From: Streptomyces netropsis
Lineage (GTDB): Bacteria; Actinomycetota; Actinomycetes; Streptomycetales; Streptomycetaceae
Reading direction: 5' to 3'
Length of the DNA: 64,000 nt
Assembly: GCF_014203545.1 (NCBI RefSeq)
Contig: NZ_JACHJG010000003.1
Location: 742,627 to 806,626 of the forward strand
Shown in pieces: positions 1 through 8,477 of this stretch (positions are counted from its first letter, which is position 1; the number at the start of each line of letters is the position of its first letter). Made by a program: the position numbers and the translations under genes. Below the pieces are notes generated by a model. The model saw only the letters and a list, made by a program, of their open reading frames with translations. It was not told the origin of the DNA and made no database searches.

Positions 1-1605
1 CACGCCGTGATGGACCCGGCGATCGCCGCGCTGGACGCCTTCGCCACCGTCTCCGAGGCCGACGCCGGGCACTACCGGGACGCCCTCCCCGACACCCACG
101 CGAAGATCCTCTCCATCCCCAACGCCGTGCCGGCCCCGGCCGCCGAGCCCTCCACCGGCGACTCGAACACGATCGTCTCGGCCGGCCGCCTCGTGGCCGT
201 CAAGCGCTACGACCGGCTCATCGCCGCGTTCGCCAAGGTCGCCGCCGAGCGCCCCGAGTGGAATCTGCGGATCTACGGCCGCGGCCCCGCCAAGGCCAAG
301 CTGCGCAAGCAGATCGAGGAGCTGGGCCTGTACGAGCGGATCACGCTCATGGGCGCCCGCTCGCCCATCGAGACCGAGTGGTCCAAGGGTTCCGTCGCCG
401 CCGTCGCCTCCGACGCCGAGTCCTTCGGCATGACCATCGTCGAGGCCATGCACGCGGGCCTGCCCGTCATCGCCACCGACTGCCCCTACGGCCCGCGCGA
501 GATCCTCACCGACGGCACCGACGGCGTGCTCGTCCCGCTCGACGACTCCGATGCCGTCGACGCCTACGCCGACGCCCTGCTGAAGCTCACCGGCGACGCC
601 GAGCAGCGCCGCCGCCTGGGCGCCGCCGCGCGCGAGACCGCCCACCGCTACGAGCCCGCGCGGATCGCCCAGCGCTACGAGGAACTCTTCGAGGAGCTCC
701 GCCCGGGATCGACGGCCGAGAAGAAGAAGGGGCTGCTGCGCGGTCTCTTCGGCGGCGGCCGCGCCAAGGGCGCCCCGGCCCCCGCCCCGCAGACCGAGAT
801 CGCCCACCCCGTGGCCCGCTGTGCCGTCGAGGCCGACGGCACCCTGACCGTGCGGCTGCGCGCCGAGCAGCTCACCGACGCCGACACCCATCTCCTGCTC
901 CGTCACCGCGGCACCAAGGGCAAGGAGAGCGTGCGCGCCAAGCTGACGGGCCGCCGGGAGCCGGGCGGCTGGGCGGAGGCCCGCTTCGAGCACGCGGCCC
1001 TGCCCGAGGGCCGCTGGGACAGCTACGTCGAGCGCTCCGGCGACAAGTCCCGGCGCCGGCTGGCCGCCGGGCTCGTCGAGCAGAAGGCGCTGCTGACCCT
1101 GCCCCTCGCGGCGACGGCGGACGGCGTCGCCGCCCGGGTCCCCTACGGGACGAGCGACGGCTTCCTCGCCGTGCGCACCTGGCTGCGCGCCGAGCACGCC
1201 GAGGTCACCGAGGTGCGGGTCGGCGCGGACGGCGTCACGCTCACCCTCGCCGCCCACGGCACGGCGTTCGGCGAGGGCGCCGAGCTGGTCGCCCGGCTGC
1301 GCGGCGGCGACGGTTCGGTGGGTGACGTGCGCGCGCCGCTCGCGGGCGGCACGGGCTGCCTGCCGTACGGGCCGATGGAGACGCGGCGCGGTGACGAGCA
1401 GGATCTGTGGGACCTGTGGGTGCGCCCGGCGGCGGGGGCCGCACTGGTGCGCGTCGGCCGGATCGGCGGGGACTTCGCGGACCGCAAGGGCATCGACACC
1501 TTCCCGGCGGCGACCCGTGGGGAGGTGCGGCTGCGCCCGTACTTCACGGTGACCAACGACCTGACGATCACCGTCAAGGACGTCGCCGACGAAGCGGCCG
1601 AATAG
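1..1605 (+). CDS. Family 4 glycosyltransferase, 5' end cut by the window
   Basis: The frame is open from base 1, running leftwards past the GTG and ATG at 7-12, so only the last 534 residues are seen. Residues about 55-230 are the C-terminal Rossmann half of a GT-B, GT4-family enzyme: SAGRLVAVKRYDRLI near the nucleotide-sugar loop, YGRGPAKAKL, and an EX7E motif in ESFGMTIVEAMHAGLP. The acceptor-binding N-terminal half lies outside the window. After a basic linker (AEKKKG) come about 300 further residues with no fold I recognise, longer than a plain GT4 protein. Donor and acceptor cannot be read; transfer of sugar to a cell-envelope glycan is the usual role and is an inference. A hairpin terminator follows the stop. 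Confidence 0.85.
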   Translation, partial: HAVMDPAIAALDAFATVSEADAGHYRDALPDTHAKILSIPNAVPAPAAEPSTGDSNTIVSAGRLVAVKRYDRLIAAFAKVAAERPEWNLRIYGRGPAKAKLRKQIEELGLYERITLMGARSPIETEWSKGSVAAVASDAESFGMTIVEAMHAGLPVIATDCPYGPREILTDGTDGVLVPLDDSDAVDAYADALLKLTGDAEQRRRLGAAARETAHRYEPARIAQRYEELFEELRPGSTAEKKKGLLRGLFGGGRAKGAPAPAPQTEIAHPVARCAVEADGTLTVRLRAEQLTDADTHLLLRHRGTKGKESVRAKLTGRREPGGWAEARFEHAALPEGRWDSYVERSGDKSRRRLAAGLVEQKALLTLPLAATADGVAARVPYGTSDGFLAVRTWLRAEHAEVTEVRVGADGVTLTLAAHGTAFGEGAELVARLRGGDGSVGDVRAPLAGGTGCLPYGPMETRRGDEQDLWDLWVRPAAGAALVRVGRIGGDFADRKGIDTFPAATRGEVRLRPYFTVTNDLTITVKDVADEAAE

Positions 1606-1630
1606 CCGGGGGCGGCTCCGGACGGAGGAC

Positions 1631-1668
1631 GGCCGGGGCCGCCACCCCCCACAGGAGAGGCCCCGGCC
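1631..1668 (+). terminator. Hairpin terminator after the glycosyltransferase
   Basis: GGCCGGGGCC at 1631-1640 pairs perfectly with GGCCCCGGCC at 1659-1668 across an 18-base loop, 25 bases after the stop. There is no T run, as is usual in Streptomyces. The rest of 1606-1895 holds no gene that I can support. Confidence 0.7.
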
Positions 1669-1895
1669 GCCGTCCGGTGCGAACCATGGAGTGGCCCGCA
1701 CTTCCTACAGCGCCAAGACCCGCGATTGCGTCACACCCGCGATCGGAATCCGTTGTGCCCGGGTGGCGGGGGGCGGTGTGGACGCGGCCGGGCCCGAGCC
1801 CGTAACGTGCCCTCTTCCGCCCCTGGTGGGCGCGATCGTCACTGCCTTTTCCCGGTGGCCGGGGTTACGGCCACATCCCCTGGGGGCTGAAGAAG

Positions 1896-2903
1896 ATGTA
1901 TCCGTGCGGTCACTGCCGCGCTGTCGCCGTCGGTCCGGACGGCCGCTGCGCGGCGTGCGGCTCGTACCAGCAGGCGCCGCCGATGGGCGTGCCGGCCCCG
2001 CCGTACCCGTACGCCGGGGCGCTGCCCGTCGGTGGCGTGGACCTGCGCCGCGGGGTGCGCATCGCGCTGACCGTGCTGCTGTGGGTGAACGTGCCGATGC
2101 TGCTGCTGGTCATCGGCGCGCGCGGCAGGCACCGGGCGGCGTTGCAGGACTTCCTCGACTCGGGCCTGTCGCTGTCGGCCGCGCGCGAGGTCGACGACGC
2201 GGAGGCCTTCGCCGTCGGGGTGGACTTCCTGTACCTGCTGCTGATCGCCGCCACGGCGGTGCTCTGGGTGATCTGGTTCCGGCGGGCGCGGCTCAACGCG
2301 GAGTACTTCGCACCGGGCACGCACCGCTTCGGCGCCGGCTGGGCGGCGGGCGCGTGGTTCACGCCGGTCGTCAACCTCTGGTTCCCCAAGCAGATCGCCA
2401 ACGACATCTACCGGGCGAGCTCCCCGGCGGGCCCGCACAACGTCCGCAAGGGGCTGCTCAACTCCTGGTGGACCCTGTGGGTCACGGGCATGGCGTTCAG
2501 CCTCGTCGGGTCGGCCACCTACTCGGGCGCCGACGTGAAGATCCGGGCCCGGGGCTACGACGCCTCCGCGGTCGAGGACGACATCCACACCCTGATGACG
2601 GGCGTCTCCTTCACCGTCTTCTCCCGGCTGCTGTTCCTCGTCGCCGCGGTACTCGCGGCGCTCCTCGTGGGGCAGCTGACGAAGATGCAGGAGCAGCGCG
2701 CGATGGCGGGCCCGCAGGCCGGGTTCCCCCAGCCCGGCTACCCGCAGCCGGGATACCCGCAGGCCGGTTTCGCGCAGCCCGGACATCCCCAGGCCGGTTT
2801 CCCCGGATACCCGCCCGCACAGCCCGGTCCGCAGCCCGGTTCCCCGTACGGCCCCGGCGGCCCTGCGCAGAATCCTTTCGGCAGCGGTCCGGCGGGCTAC
2901 TGA
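1896..2903 (+). CDS. DUF4328 domain membrane protein
   Basis: A 335-residue protein of unknown function matching the actinobacterial DUF4328 pattern (YFAPGTHRFGAGWAAGAWF, then VVNLWFPKQIANDIYRAS). The N-terminus carries two CxxC pairs (CGHC at 4-7 and CAAC at 18-21), a likely zinc ribbon. Five hydrophobic segments are visible at about 55-74, 111-128, 146-165, 188-208 and 238-260. The tail from about 270 is a run of PGYPQ/PGFPQ-like Pro-Gly repeats, probably cytoplasmic and disordered. The purine-rich stretch GGGGGCTGAAGAAG just before the ATG serves as ribosome binding site. The sigma-factor gene starts 34 bases downstream on the same strand, so the two may be cotranscribed. Confidence 0.85.
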   Translation: MYPCGHCRAVAVGPDGRCAACGSYQQAPPMGVPAPPYPYAGALPVGGVDLRRGVRIALTVLLWVNVPMLLLVIGARGRHRAALQDFLDSGLSLSAAREVDDAEAFAVGVDFLYLLLIAATAVLWVIWFRRARLNAEYFAPGTHRFGAGWAAGAWFTPVVNLWFPKQIANDIYRASSPAGPHNVRKGLLNSWWTLWVTGMAFSLVGSATYSGADVKIRARGYDASAVEDDIHTLMTGVSFTVFSRLLFLVAAVLAALLVGQLTKMQEQRAMAGPQAGFPQPGYPQPGYPQAGFAQPGHPQAGFPGYPPAQPGPQPGSPYGPGGPAQNPFGSGPAGY

Positions 2904-2937
2904 AGTTCGGTTTTCGTCAGTGGGGCAGGATGAGGGC

Positions 2938-3597
2938 GTGCAGGGGGACGACGCTGAGCTGACCGTCGCGGTGTGTGCGGCGCAGAACGGGGACGAGACG
3001 GCTTTCCGTACCGTCTACCGGTCCGTGCACCCCAGGCTGCTCGGATACGTGCGATCGCTCGTCGGTGACGCGGACGCCGAGGACGTGGCGTCCGAGGCGT
3101 GGTTGCAGATAGCCCGGGACCTCGCCCGGTTCTCCGGGGACGCCGACCGCTTCCGCGGCTGGGCGGCCCGGATCGCCCGCAACCGCGCGCTGGACCACAT
3201 CCGGATGCGCGGGCGGCGCCCGGCCGTCGGCGGCGACGAGAGCGAGCTCGCGAGCCGCCCCGCCGACGCGGACACCGCGGGCGAGGCCCTGGAGTCCCTC
3301 GGCACCGGCCGTACCCTCGCCCTGATCGCCCAGCTCCCGCAGGACCAGGCCGAGGCCGTCGTGCTGCGCGTCGTCGTCGGACTCGACGCGAAGAGCGCCG
3401 CGGGCGTGCTCGGCAAGCGCCCCGGCGCGGTGCGCACCGCCGCGCACCGGGGCCTGCGGCGGCTGGCCGAGCTGGTCACGGCCGGAACCGGCCAGCAGTC
3501 GGCCGACCAGATCCCCGGACAGCGGCAGTCGCCCCCCGGAGCCAACGGTTCTGCGGGTGTGACGCAATTGCGGCCGCGGACGCAGAAGGACATGTGA
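2938..3597 (+). CDS. ECF-type RNA polymerase sigma factor
   Basis: A 219-residue sigma-70 family protein of group IV (ECF) layout. Region 2 spans about residues 20-88 (VYRSVHPRLLGYVRSLV, AEDVASEAWLQIARDL, FRGWAARIARNRALDHIR) and region 4 about 115-175 (LALIAQLPQDQAEAVVLRVV, AAGVLGKRPGAVRTAAHRGL). I chose the GTG at 2938 because AGGA at 2927-2930 lies seven bases upstream; an in-frame GTG at 2920 would add six residues without a good ribosome site. The stop overlaps the ATG of the next gene (TGATG), so the pair is translationally coupled. The C-terminal 40 residues are Gln/Pro/Gly-rich and beyond region 4. Which promoters it reads cannot be told. Confidence 0.9.
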   Translation: MQGDDAELTVAVCAAQNGDETAFRTVYRSVHPRLLGYVRSLVGDADAEDVASEAWLQIARDLARFSGDADRFRGWAARIARNRALDHIRMRGRRPAVGGDESELASRPADADTAGEALESLGTGRTLALIAQLPQDQAEAVVLRVVVGLDAKSAAGVLGKRPGAVRTAAHRGLRRLAELVTAGTGQQSADQIPGQRQSPPGANGSAGVTQLRPRTQKDM

Positions 3598-4637
3598 TGG
3601 CGGACGACCACCGGTACGACTGGCTGGATGACGACGCCGTGGAGCGGTTGCTGCGCGGCGGAACGGTCGACTCCGCAGCTCTGGACGAAGAGACCCGGCC
3701 CGCCGCCGAGCGGCTGGCCGCGAGCCTCGCCGACCTGCGCGCCCCGGCGCTGCCGGGAGCCGGGGCCGACCTGCCGATGCCCGGCGAGGAAGCGGCGCTC
3801 GCCGCCTTCCGCGCGGCCCGGGCCGAAGGCGCCCCGGGCGCACGGGCGTCCCTGCGCTCGGTGCGCGGCGGTGCCTCCGGTGCGTCCGTGGCTGCCGACG
3901 AGCCCGTCGTGCGGCTCACCACCCCTGCCCGCAACCGCTCGTTCCTGCGCCGCCCCGTCAAGGGCGCGCTGGCCCTGGCCCTGGCCGGGTGCGCGCTCGG
4001 CGGGGTCGCGGTCGCCGCCGGAACGGGCGTGCTGCCGGGTCCCTTCGGGAGCACGGGCAGCGCACCGGCGCCCGCCACCAGCGTGTCGGCGGCCGAGGAC
4101 CGTGACACGCGGACCCTGTCCCCCGGCCTCGGGGACCACGGCGGCACGCCCTCGCCCGGCGCCACCGGCACCCGGCGGCCGAGCGAGAGACCCTCGGCGT
4201 CCGGCTCCGCGACGCCGGGCCCCGGCTCGGCCACCGGGCGGGACGGCAAGGACGACGGCCCCGGCGAGAGCCCCTCGGCCACCTCCGGCCAGGGCGGCGA
4301 CCGCACCGGCACCGACAAGGACGGCGGCGCCAAGCAGGACCCCAAGGCGTACGCCCGGGTGTGCCGTCTGTTGCTGGCCCGTCAGCGCGTCGACGAGGAC
4401 GAGGTCCGCACCCTGGAGCGCGCCCAGGGCGGCGCGGCGCAGCTGCGCGCCCTCTGCGAGCGGATCCTCAAGGGCGGCGCCGTCCCCGACTGGGACGACG
4501 TCCGCCGCAGCTCACGGCCCGTACCGCACTCGCGCAGCGGCTCGCACACCCGGCCGCCGACGCTCCCGGTCCCCCTGCCGCCGGCGCTCCCGGCACCCAC
4601 CCCGGCGACGCCGCTGTTCGACGTCCTGGCCCGCTGA
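3597..4637 (+). CDS. Single-span membrane protein coupled to the sigma factor (possible anti-sigma)
   Basis: A 346-residue protein whose ATG shares its A with the stop of the sigma-factor gene. Residues 1-120 are acidic then Arg/Ala-rich and cytosolic, about 121-142 is one membrane helix (GALALALAGCALGGVAVAAG), and 145-270 is a Ser/Thr/Pro/Gly-rich, probably extracytoplasmic stalk. A small folded part follows (about 275-325, with YARVCRLLLARQRVDEDEV) and then a Pro-rich end. No zinc-binding anti-sigma HxxxCxxC motif is present. Position, coupling and topology suggest control of the neighbouring sigma factor; the protein family itself is not one I recognise. Confidence 0.75.
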   Translation: MADDHRYDWLDDDAVERLLRGGTVDSAALDEETRPAAERLAASLADLRAPALPGAGADLPMPGEEAALAAFRAARAEGAPGARASLRSVRGGASGASVAADEPVVRLTTPARNRSFLRRPVKGALALALAGCALGGVAVAAGTGVLPGPFGSTGSAPAPATSVSAAEDRDTRTLSPGLGDHGGTPSPGATGTRRPSERPSASGSATPGPGSATGRDGKDDGPGESPSATSGQGGDRTGTDKDGGAKQDPKAYARVCRLLLARQRVDEDEVRTLERAQGGAAQLRALCERILKGGAVPDWDDVRRSSRPVPHSRSGSHTRPPTLPVPLPPALPAPTPATPLFDVLAR

Positions 4638-4677
4638 CGCACTCCGTCCCCCACGGCATTCCGCCGGATTCTTCCGA

Positions 4678-4701
4678 CGGTGTGACGTTCGGTGTGACGT
4701 T
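4678..4701. repeat. Perfect 12-bp tandem repeat (CGGTGTGACGTT twice)
   Basis: CGGTGTGACGTT occurs at 4678-4689 and again, identically and immediately, at 4690-4701. It sits 40 bases after the membrane-protein stop, in a 315-base gap (4638-4952) that otherwise holds only C-rich sequence and the upstream region of the mutase gene. It could be a direct-repeat operator or activator site; nothing else supports that. Confidence 0.6.
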
Positions 4702-4952
4702 TTTCGACCCGGTGACGCTGAAGGAAATGGGCCGACTGGTCATCGGCCGCGCATGAGCTGGAGTTCCCCCAACAGCCGGCTCTGCGCACCCGGCGCGGGC
4801 GGAGCTCTTTCCCCCGGCTCTGCCCGCGCCCCCCTTCCTCCCCCCGCTCGGGGTGCCCGTGCGCGCCCCCGCCCCGGCCCGCTCCCCCGCCGCTACAGTC
4901 CGTTGCACAGGCTCTGGTGGTTGCCGGTGACGGCGGCGGGAGGCGTGAACGC

Positions 4953-6551
4953 ATGGCACGCGAGTCGGACGGCACGCGGACGACCGAGTCCGGACTGCCC
5001 GTCGAGCCGGTCTACGGGCCCGGGGCGCTCGACGGCTGGGACCCCGCCGAGAAGCTGGGCGAGCCCGGCGCGTTCCCCTACACCCGCGGCGTCTACCCGA
5101 CGATGTACACCGGCCGCCCCTGGACCATGCGGCAGTACGCGGGCTTCGGCACGGCCGCCGAGTCCAACGCCCGCTACCGGCAGCTCATCGACCACGGCAC
5201 GACGGGCCTGTCGGTCGCCTTCGACCTGCCCACCCAGATGGGCCACGACTCGGACGCCCCCCTCGCGAGCGGCGAGGTCGGCAAGGTCGGGGTGGCGATC
5301 GACTCCGTGGAGGACATGCGGACGCTGTTCGACGGCATCCCGCTCGACAAGGTCTCCACGTCGATGACCATCAACGCCCCGGCGGCCCTGCTCCTGCTGC
5401 TCTACCAGCTCGTCGGCGAGGAACAGGGCGTCCCGGCCCGGCGGCTGAACGGCACCATCCAGAACGACGTCCTGAAGGAGTACATCGCGCGCGGGACGTA
5501 CATCTTCCCGCCGAAGCCGTCGCTGCGCCTGACCGCGGACATCTTCCGGTACTGCGGTGCCGAGATCCCCCGGTGGAACACGATCTCGATCTCCGGGTAC
5601 CACATGGCCGAGGCGGGCGCCTCGCCCGCGCAGGAGATCGCCTTCACCCTGGCCGACGGCATCGAGTACGTCCGCACGGCCGTGGCGGCGGGCATGGACG
5701 TCGACGACTTCGGCCCGCGGCTGAGCTTCTTCTTCGTCTCCCGGACGACGCTCCTGGAGGAGGTCGCGAAGTTCCGGGCGGCCCGGCGGATCTGGGCGCG
5801 GGTGATGCGCGAGGAGTTCGGCGCGCGCGACCCCAAGTCGCTGATGCTGCGCTTCCACACCCAGACGGCGGGGGTGCAACTGACGGCGCAGCAGCCCGAG
5901 GTGAATCTGGTGCGGGTGGCCGTCCAGGGCCTCGCCGCCGTCCTGGGCGGCACGCAGTCGCTGCACACCAACTCCTTCGACGAGGCCATCGCCCTGCCCA
6001 CCGACAAGTCCGCCCGCCTCGCCCTGCGCACCCAGCAGGTCCTCGCCCACGAGACCGACGTCACGGCGACGGTCGACCCCTTCGCGGGCTCGTACGCGGT
6101 CGAATCGCTGACGGACGACGTCGAGCGGGCCGCGCTCGACCTGATGACCCGTGTCGAGGACCTCGGCGGCGCCGTCGCCGCCATCGAGCACGGCTTCCAG
6201 AAGGGCGAGATCGAGCGCAACGCCTACCGCATCGCCCGGGAGACCGACAGCGGCGAGCGGGTGGTCGTGGGCGTCAACCGCTTCCAGCTCGCGGAGGAGG
6301 ACCCGTACGAGCCGCTCCGCGTGGACCCGGCGATCGAGGCCCGCCAGACCCGACGGCTGGCGGAGCTGCGCGACCGGCGCGACGGGCGGGCGGTGGAGAC
6401 GGCGCTGTCGGACATGAAGCGGGCGGCGGAGGGCACAGACAACGTCCTCTACCCGATGAAGGAGGCCCTGCGCGCACGGGCGACGATCGGCGAGGTGTGC
6501 GGCGCGCTCCGCGAGGTATGGGGCACCCACGTGCCGACGGAGTCGTTCTGA
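4953..6551 (+). CDS. Methylmalonyl-CoA mutase-type acyl-CoA mutase, catalytic subunit
   Basis: A 532-residue acyl-CoA mutase large-chain protein. It has the substrate-pocket stretch [38 protein letters not shown], and [14 protein letters not shown] with the conserved histidine. The family rearranges the acyl-CoA carbon skeleton (methylmalonyl-CoA/succinyl-CoA or isobutyryl-CoA/butyryl-CoA) using adenosylcobalamin. The protein ends at about residue 532 and lacks the C-terminal B12-binding domain (DxHxxG), so a separate small B12 subunit is needed; none is encoded nearby. The pocket resembles methylmalonyl- more than isobutyryl-CoA mutase, but the true substrate is uncertain. GGGAGG, nine bases before the ATG at 4953, decides the start. 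A hairpin terminator follows. Confidence 0.9.
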   Translation: MARESDGTRTTESGLPVEPVYGPGALDGWDPAEKLGEPGAFPYTRGVYPTMYTGRPWTMRQYAGFGTAAESNARYRQLIDHGTTGLSVAFDLPTQMGHDSDAPLASGEVGKVGVAIDSVEDMRTLFDGIPLDKVSTSMTINAPAALLLLLYQLVGEEQGVPARRLNGTIQNDVLKEYIARGTYIFPPKPSLRLTADIFRYCGAEIPRWNTISISGYHMAEAGASPAQEIAFTLADGIEYVRTAVAAGMDVDDFGPRLSFFFVSRTTLLEEVAKFRAARRIWARVMREEFGARDPKSLMLRFHTQTAGVQLTAQQPEVNLVRVAVQGLAAVLGGTQSLHTNSFDEAIALPTDKSARLALRTQQVLAHETDVTATVDPFAGSYAVESLTDDVERAALDLMTRVEDLGGAVAAIEHGFQKGEIERNAYRIARETDSGERVVVGVNRFQLAEEDPYEPLRVDPAIEARQTRRLAELRDRRDGRAVETALSDMKRAAEGTDNVLYPMKEALRARATIGEVCGALREVWGTHVPTESF

Positions 6552-6555
6552 CGCA

Positions 6556-6576
6556 CCCCGCGCGGGTGGCGCGGGG
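6556..6576 (+). terminator. Hairpin terminator after the mutase
   Basis: CCCCGCGC (6556-6563) and GCGCGGGG (6569-6576) form a perfect 8-bp stem with a five-base loop, four bases after the mutase stop codon. Confidence 0.6.
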
Positions 6577-6621
6577 CCGCCGGCCCGCGGGGGTGGGGGC
6601 GCGCTGCGTCACACTGGTGTC

Positions 6622-6834
6622 ATGTCCTCTCCCCGCCGTACGTGTCCCGTCTGTGCCCGCGAGATCGCCGTCGTCGGCGGTCGCTTCGCGCGGCACGATC
6701 CGCCGGGCCGCCGTTCCTCGTTCGAGCTCATCTCCTGCCCGGGGTCGCGCAAGTCCGCGCCCCTGCTGTCGACGGCCCCCCGGCTCTTCGACCCGGACGA
6801 GCCGCCGACGCCTGGGCAGCAGCAGCTGTTCTGA
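6622..6834 (+). CDS. Small CxxC protein of unknown function
   Basis: A 70-residue protein starting at the ATG at 6622. It opens with RRTCPVCAREIAVVGGRFARH and has a further Cys in LISCPG; the order CxxC, His, Cys could bind zinc like a small ribbon. The C-terminus is Pro/Gln-rich. I see no better reading on either strand, and the amino-acid composition is that of a real folded short protein. It runs convergently towards the next gene, with only 13 bases between stops. Its function is unknown to me. Confidence 0.6.
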   Translation: MSSPRRTCPVCAREIAVVGGRFARHDPPGRRSSFELISCPGSRKSAPLLSTAPRLFDPDEPPTPGQQQLF

Positions 6835-6847
6835 CGCCCGGGGGCGG

Positions 6848-8032
6848 TCAGAGGATCACGTGGGGCAGGAAGCGCGCGTAGCCGTCCGTGACCAGGCCGG
6901 ACGACTCCCGGATACCGAGGCCCGCCGCCTCGTCCTCGACGACCCACGCGCCGAGCACCACGCGGTTGCCGTCGAAGTCGGGCAGCGGCGCCAACTCCTG
7001 GTAGCAGCAGGCCTCGTCGCGGACGGGCGCGGCGGAGCCCGGTTCGTGGACGGTGACGCCCGCGCCCTCGCGGCCGAGGAGCGGCTTGGCGACGTAGCCG
7101 CGGCCGTGGGCCAGCTCGCGGGGGCCGTCGAGGTAGGCGGGCAGCAGGTTCGGGTGGCCGGGGTACAGCTCCCACAACACCGCGAGCAGCGCCTTGTTGG
7201 ACAGCAGCATCTTCCAGGCGGGCTCGATCCACAGGGTGGAGCCGGTGCCGCCGCCGTTGTCGAGGGTGTCGAGGACGTGCGGGCCGAAACGGTCCGTGGC
7301 CAGCCACTCCCACGGGTACAGCTTGAAGCAGGCCCGCACGAAGCCGTACCGCTCGTCGACGAAGCGGCCGGAGAGCCGGTCCCAGCCGATGTCCTCCATC
7401 GAGACGGCCCGGGTGTCGAGGCCCGCCTGTTCGGCGGTCTCGCGCAGGTAGGCGACCGTCATCAGGTCCTCGCCCAGCTCGTCGTCGGCCGAGTGCGCGA
7501 AGTACAGCGGCGCGCCGGGCGGCAGCAGGGGGGCCTGCCGCTTCCAGGAGTCGACGAGCCGCTCGTGGAGTGAGTTCCACTGGTCGGCGTCGGGGAAGCG
7601 GTCCTCCATCCAGAACCACTGCGGGCTCGCGGCCTCCACGAGCGAGGTGGGGGTGTCGGCGTTGTACTCCAGCATCTTGGCCGGGCCGTCGCCGTCGTAG
7701 CGCAGGTCGAACCGGCCGTAGAGGGAGGGCAGTTCCGCGCGCCGCCGCCAGGACTCGGCGATCAGGCCGGCGAGACGCGGGTCGGTGATGCCGAGGTCGG
7801 CGAAGCGGCCGGTGTCCACGATGTGCGCGGCGGCCGCGAGGCACATGCCGTGCAGTTCCTCGACGACCTTCTCGAGCTCCTCTATCTCCTCCAGCGCGAA
7901 GGAGTAGTACGCGCTCTCGTCCCAGTAGGGCCGCAGCGAGCCGTCCGGGTAGCGGGTCAGGGGATAGACGAGCCCCTGCTCCTCGACGGTGGTCTGCCAG
8001 CCGGGCCGGGGCTCTGTGCGATGGCGGCGCAT
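6848..8032 (-). CDS. Glutathionylspermidine synthase-family ATP-grasp enzyme (YgiC/YjfC-like)
   Basis: A 394-residue protein of the family that includes the synthetase domain of E. coli Gsp and the YgiC/YjfC proteins. Visible hallmarks are RRAELPSLYGRFDLRYDG, PAKMLEYNADTPTSLVEA, QWFWMED, and an ATP-grasp loop GYVAKPLLGREGAGVTV. Family chemistry is ATP-dependent amide-bond formation between a peptide carboxylate and an amine; YgiC-like members have no proven substrate. Streptomyces use mycothiol rather than glutathione, so the substrate is unlikely to be glutathione itself. It starts at ATG 8032, six bases after the stop of the upstream lipoprotein gene, and the two form an operon. Confidence 0.88.
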   Translation of the reverse strand: MRRHRTEPRPGWQTTVEEQGLVYPLTRYPDGSLRPYWDESAYYSFALEEIEELEKVVEELHGMCLAAAAHIVDTGRFADLGITDPRLAGLIAESWRRRAELPSLYGRFDLRYDGDGPAKMLEYNADTPTSLVEAASPQWFWMEDRFPDADQWNSLHERLVDSWKRQAPLLPPGAPLYFAHSADDELGEDLMTVAYLRETAEQAGLDTRAVSMEDIGWDRLSGRFVDERYGFVRACFKLYPWEWLATDRFGPHVLDTLDNGGGTGSTLWIEPAWKMLLSNKALLAVLWELYPGHPNLLPAYLDGPRELAHGRGYVAKPLLGREGAGVTVHEPGSAAPVRDEACCYQELAPLPDFDGNRVVLGAWVVEDEAAGLGIRESSGLVTDGYARFLPHVIL

Positions 8033-8038
8033 GCTCGC

Positions 8039-8383
8039 TCAGCCACCGCCCGAGCCGGAGCCGGAGCAGCCGAAGCCGCCGCGGTCGACGGCCTGGCTCT
8101 TGCTGAACGTGCCGCGGTCGGAGAAGCCGCCGGACTTGTTGCCGTCGTAGTACCAGCGTCCGGAGGAGGAGCTGCCGCCGCTTCCGCCGCTGCTGCTGCC
8201 GCCGCCCTTGCCGCAGGCCTTGGAGTCGACGACCTTGTAGCCGCGCGAGACGTCGTAGCTGTTCGGGTCGACACAGCGCTTGTCGGGTTCGGAACCGCAG
8301 GACGTCAGGGCGGTGGCGAGCACTCCCATTCCGCCCAATACGACCGTACTGGACCGAAGTCGTCGTCGTGCCTTCGCTGCCAT
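8039..8383 (-). CDS. Gly/Ser-rich lipoprotein, partner of the YgiC-like enzyme
   Basis: A 114-residue protein with a twin basic start (MAAKARRRLRSS), a hydrophobic segment and a lipobox LTSC with Cys29 as the lipidation site, so it is probably anchored outside the membrane. The mature part holds RCVDPNSYDVSRGYKVVD, a Gly/Ser stretch, and an end rich in Gly and Cys. I took the ATG at 8383; an in-frame upstream ATG at 8401 gives a six-residue longer leader. It precedes the ATP-grasp gene by six bases. The pairing recalls ygiB-ygiC (a DUF1190 protein plus a synthetase-like protein) of E. coli; homology to YgiB is an inference from context and composition. Confidence 0.75.
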   Translation of the reverse strand: MAAKARRRLRSSTVVLGGMGVLATALTSCGSEPDKRCVDPNSYDVSRGYKVVDSKACGKGGGSSSGGSGGSSSSGRWYYDGNKSGGFSDRGTFSKSQAVDRGGFGCSGSGSGGG

Positions 8384-8477
8384 GTGGCTGACCCCCGTCA
8401 ACTCGGACCGATTGAAGTCCGTTCACCCTAAGGGGCGCGTCCCGGCATCGGAACTCAGGGCGTTCTACAGTCGGTAT

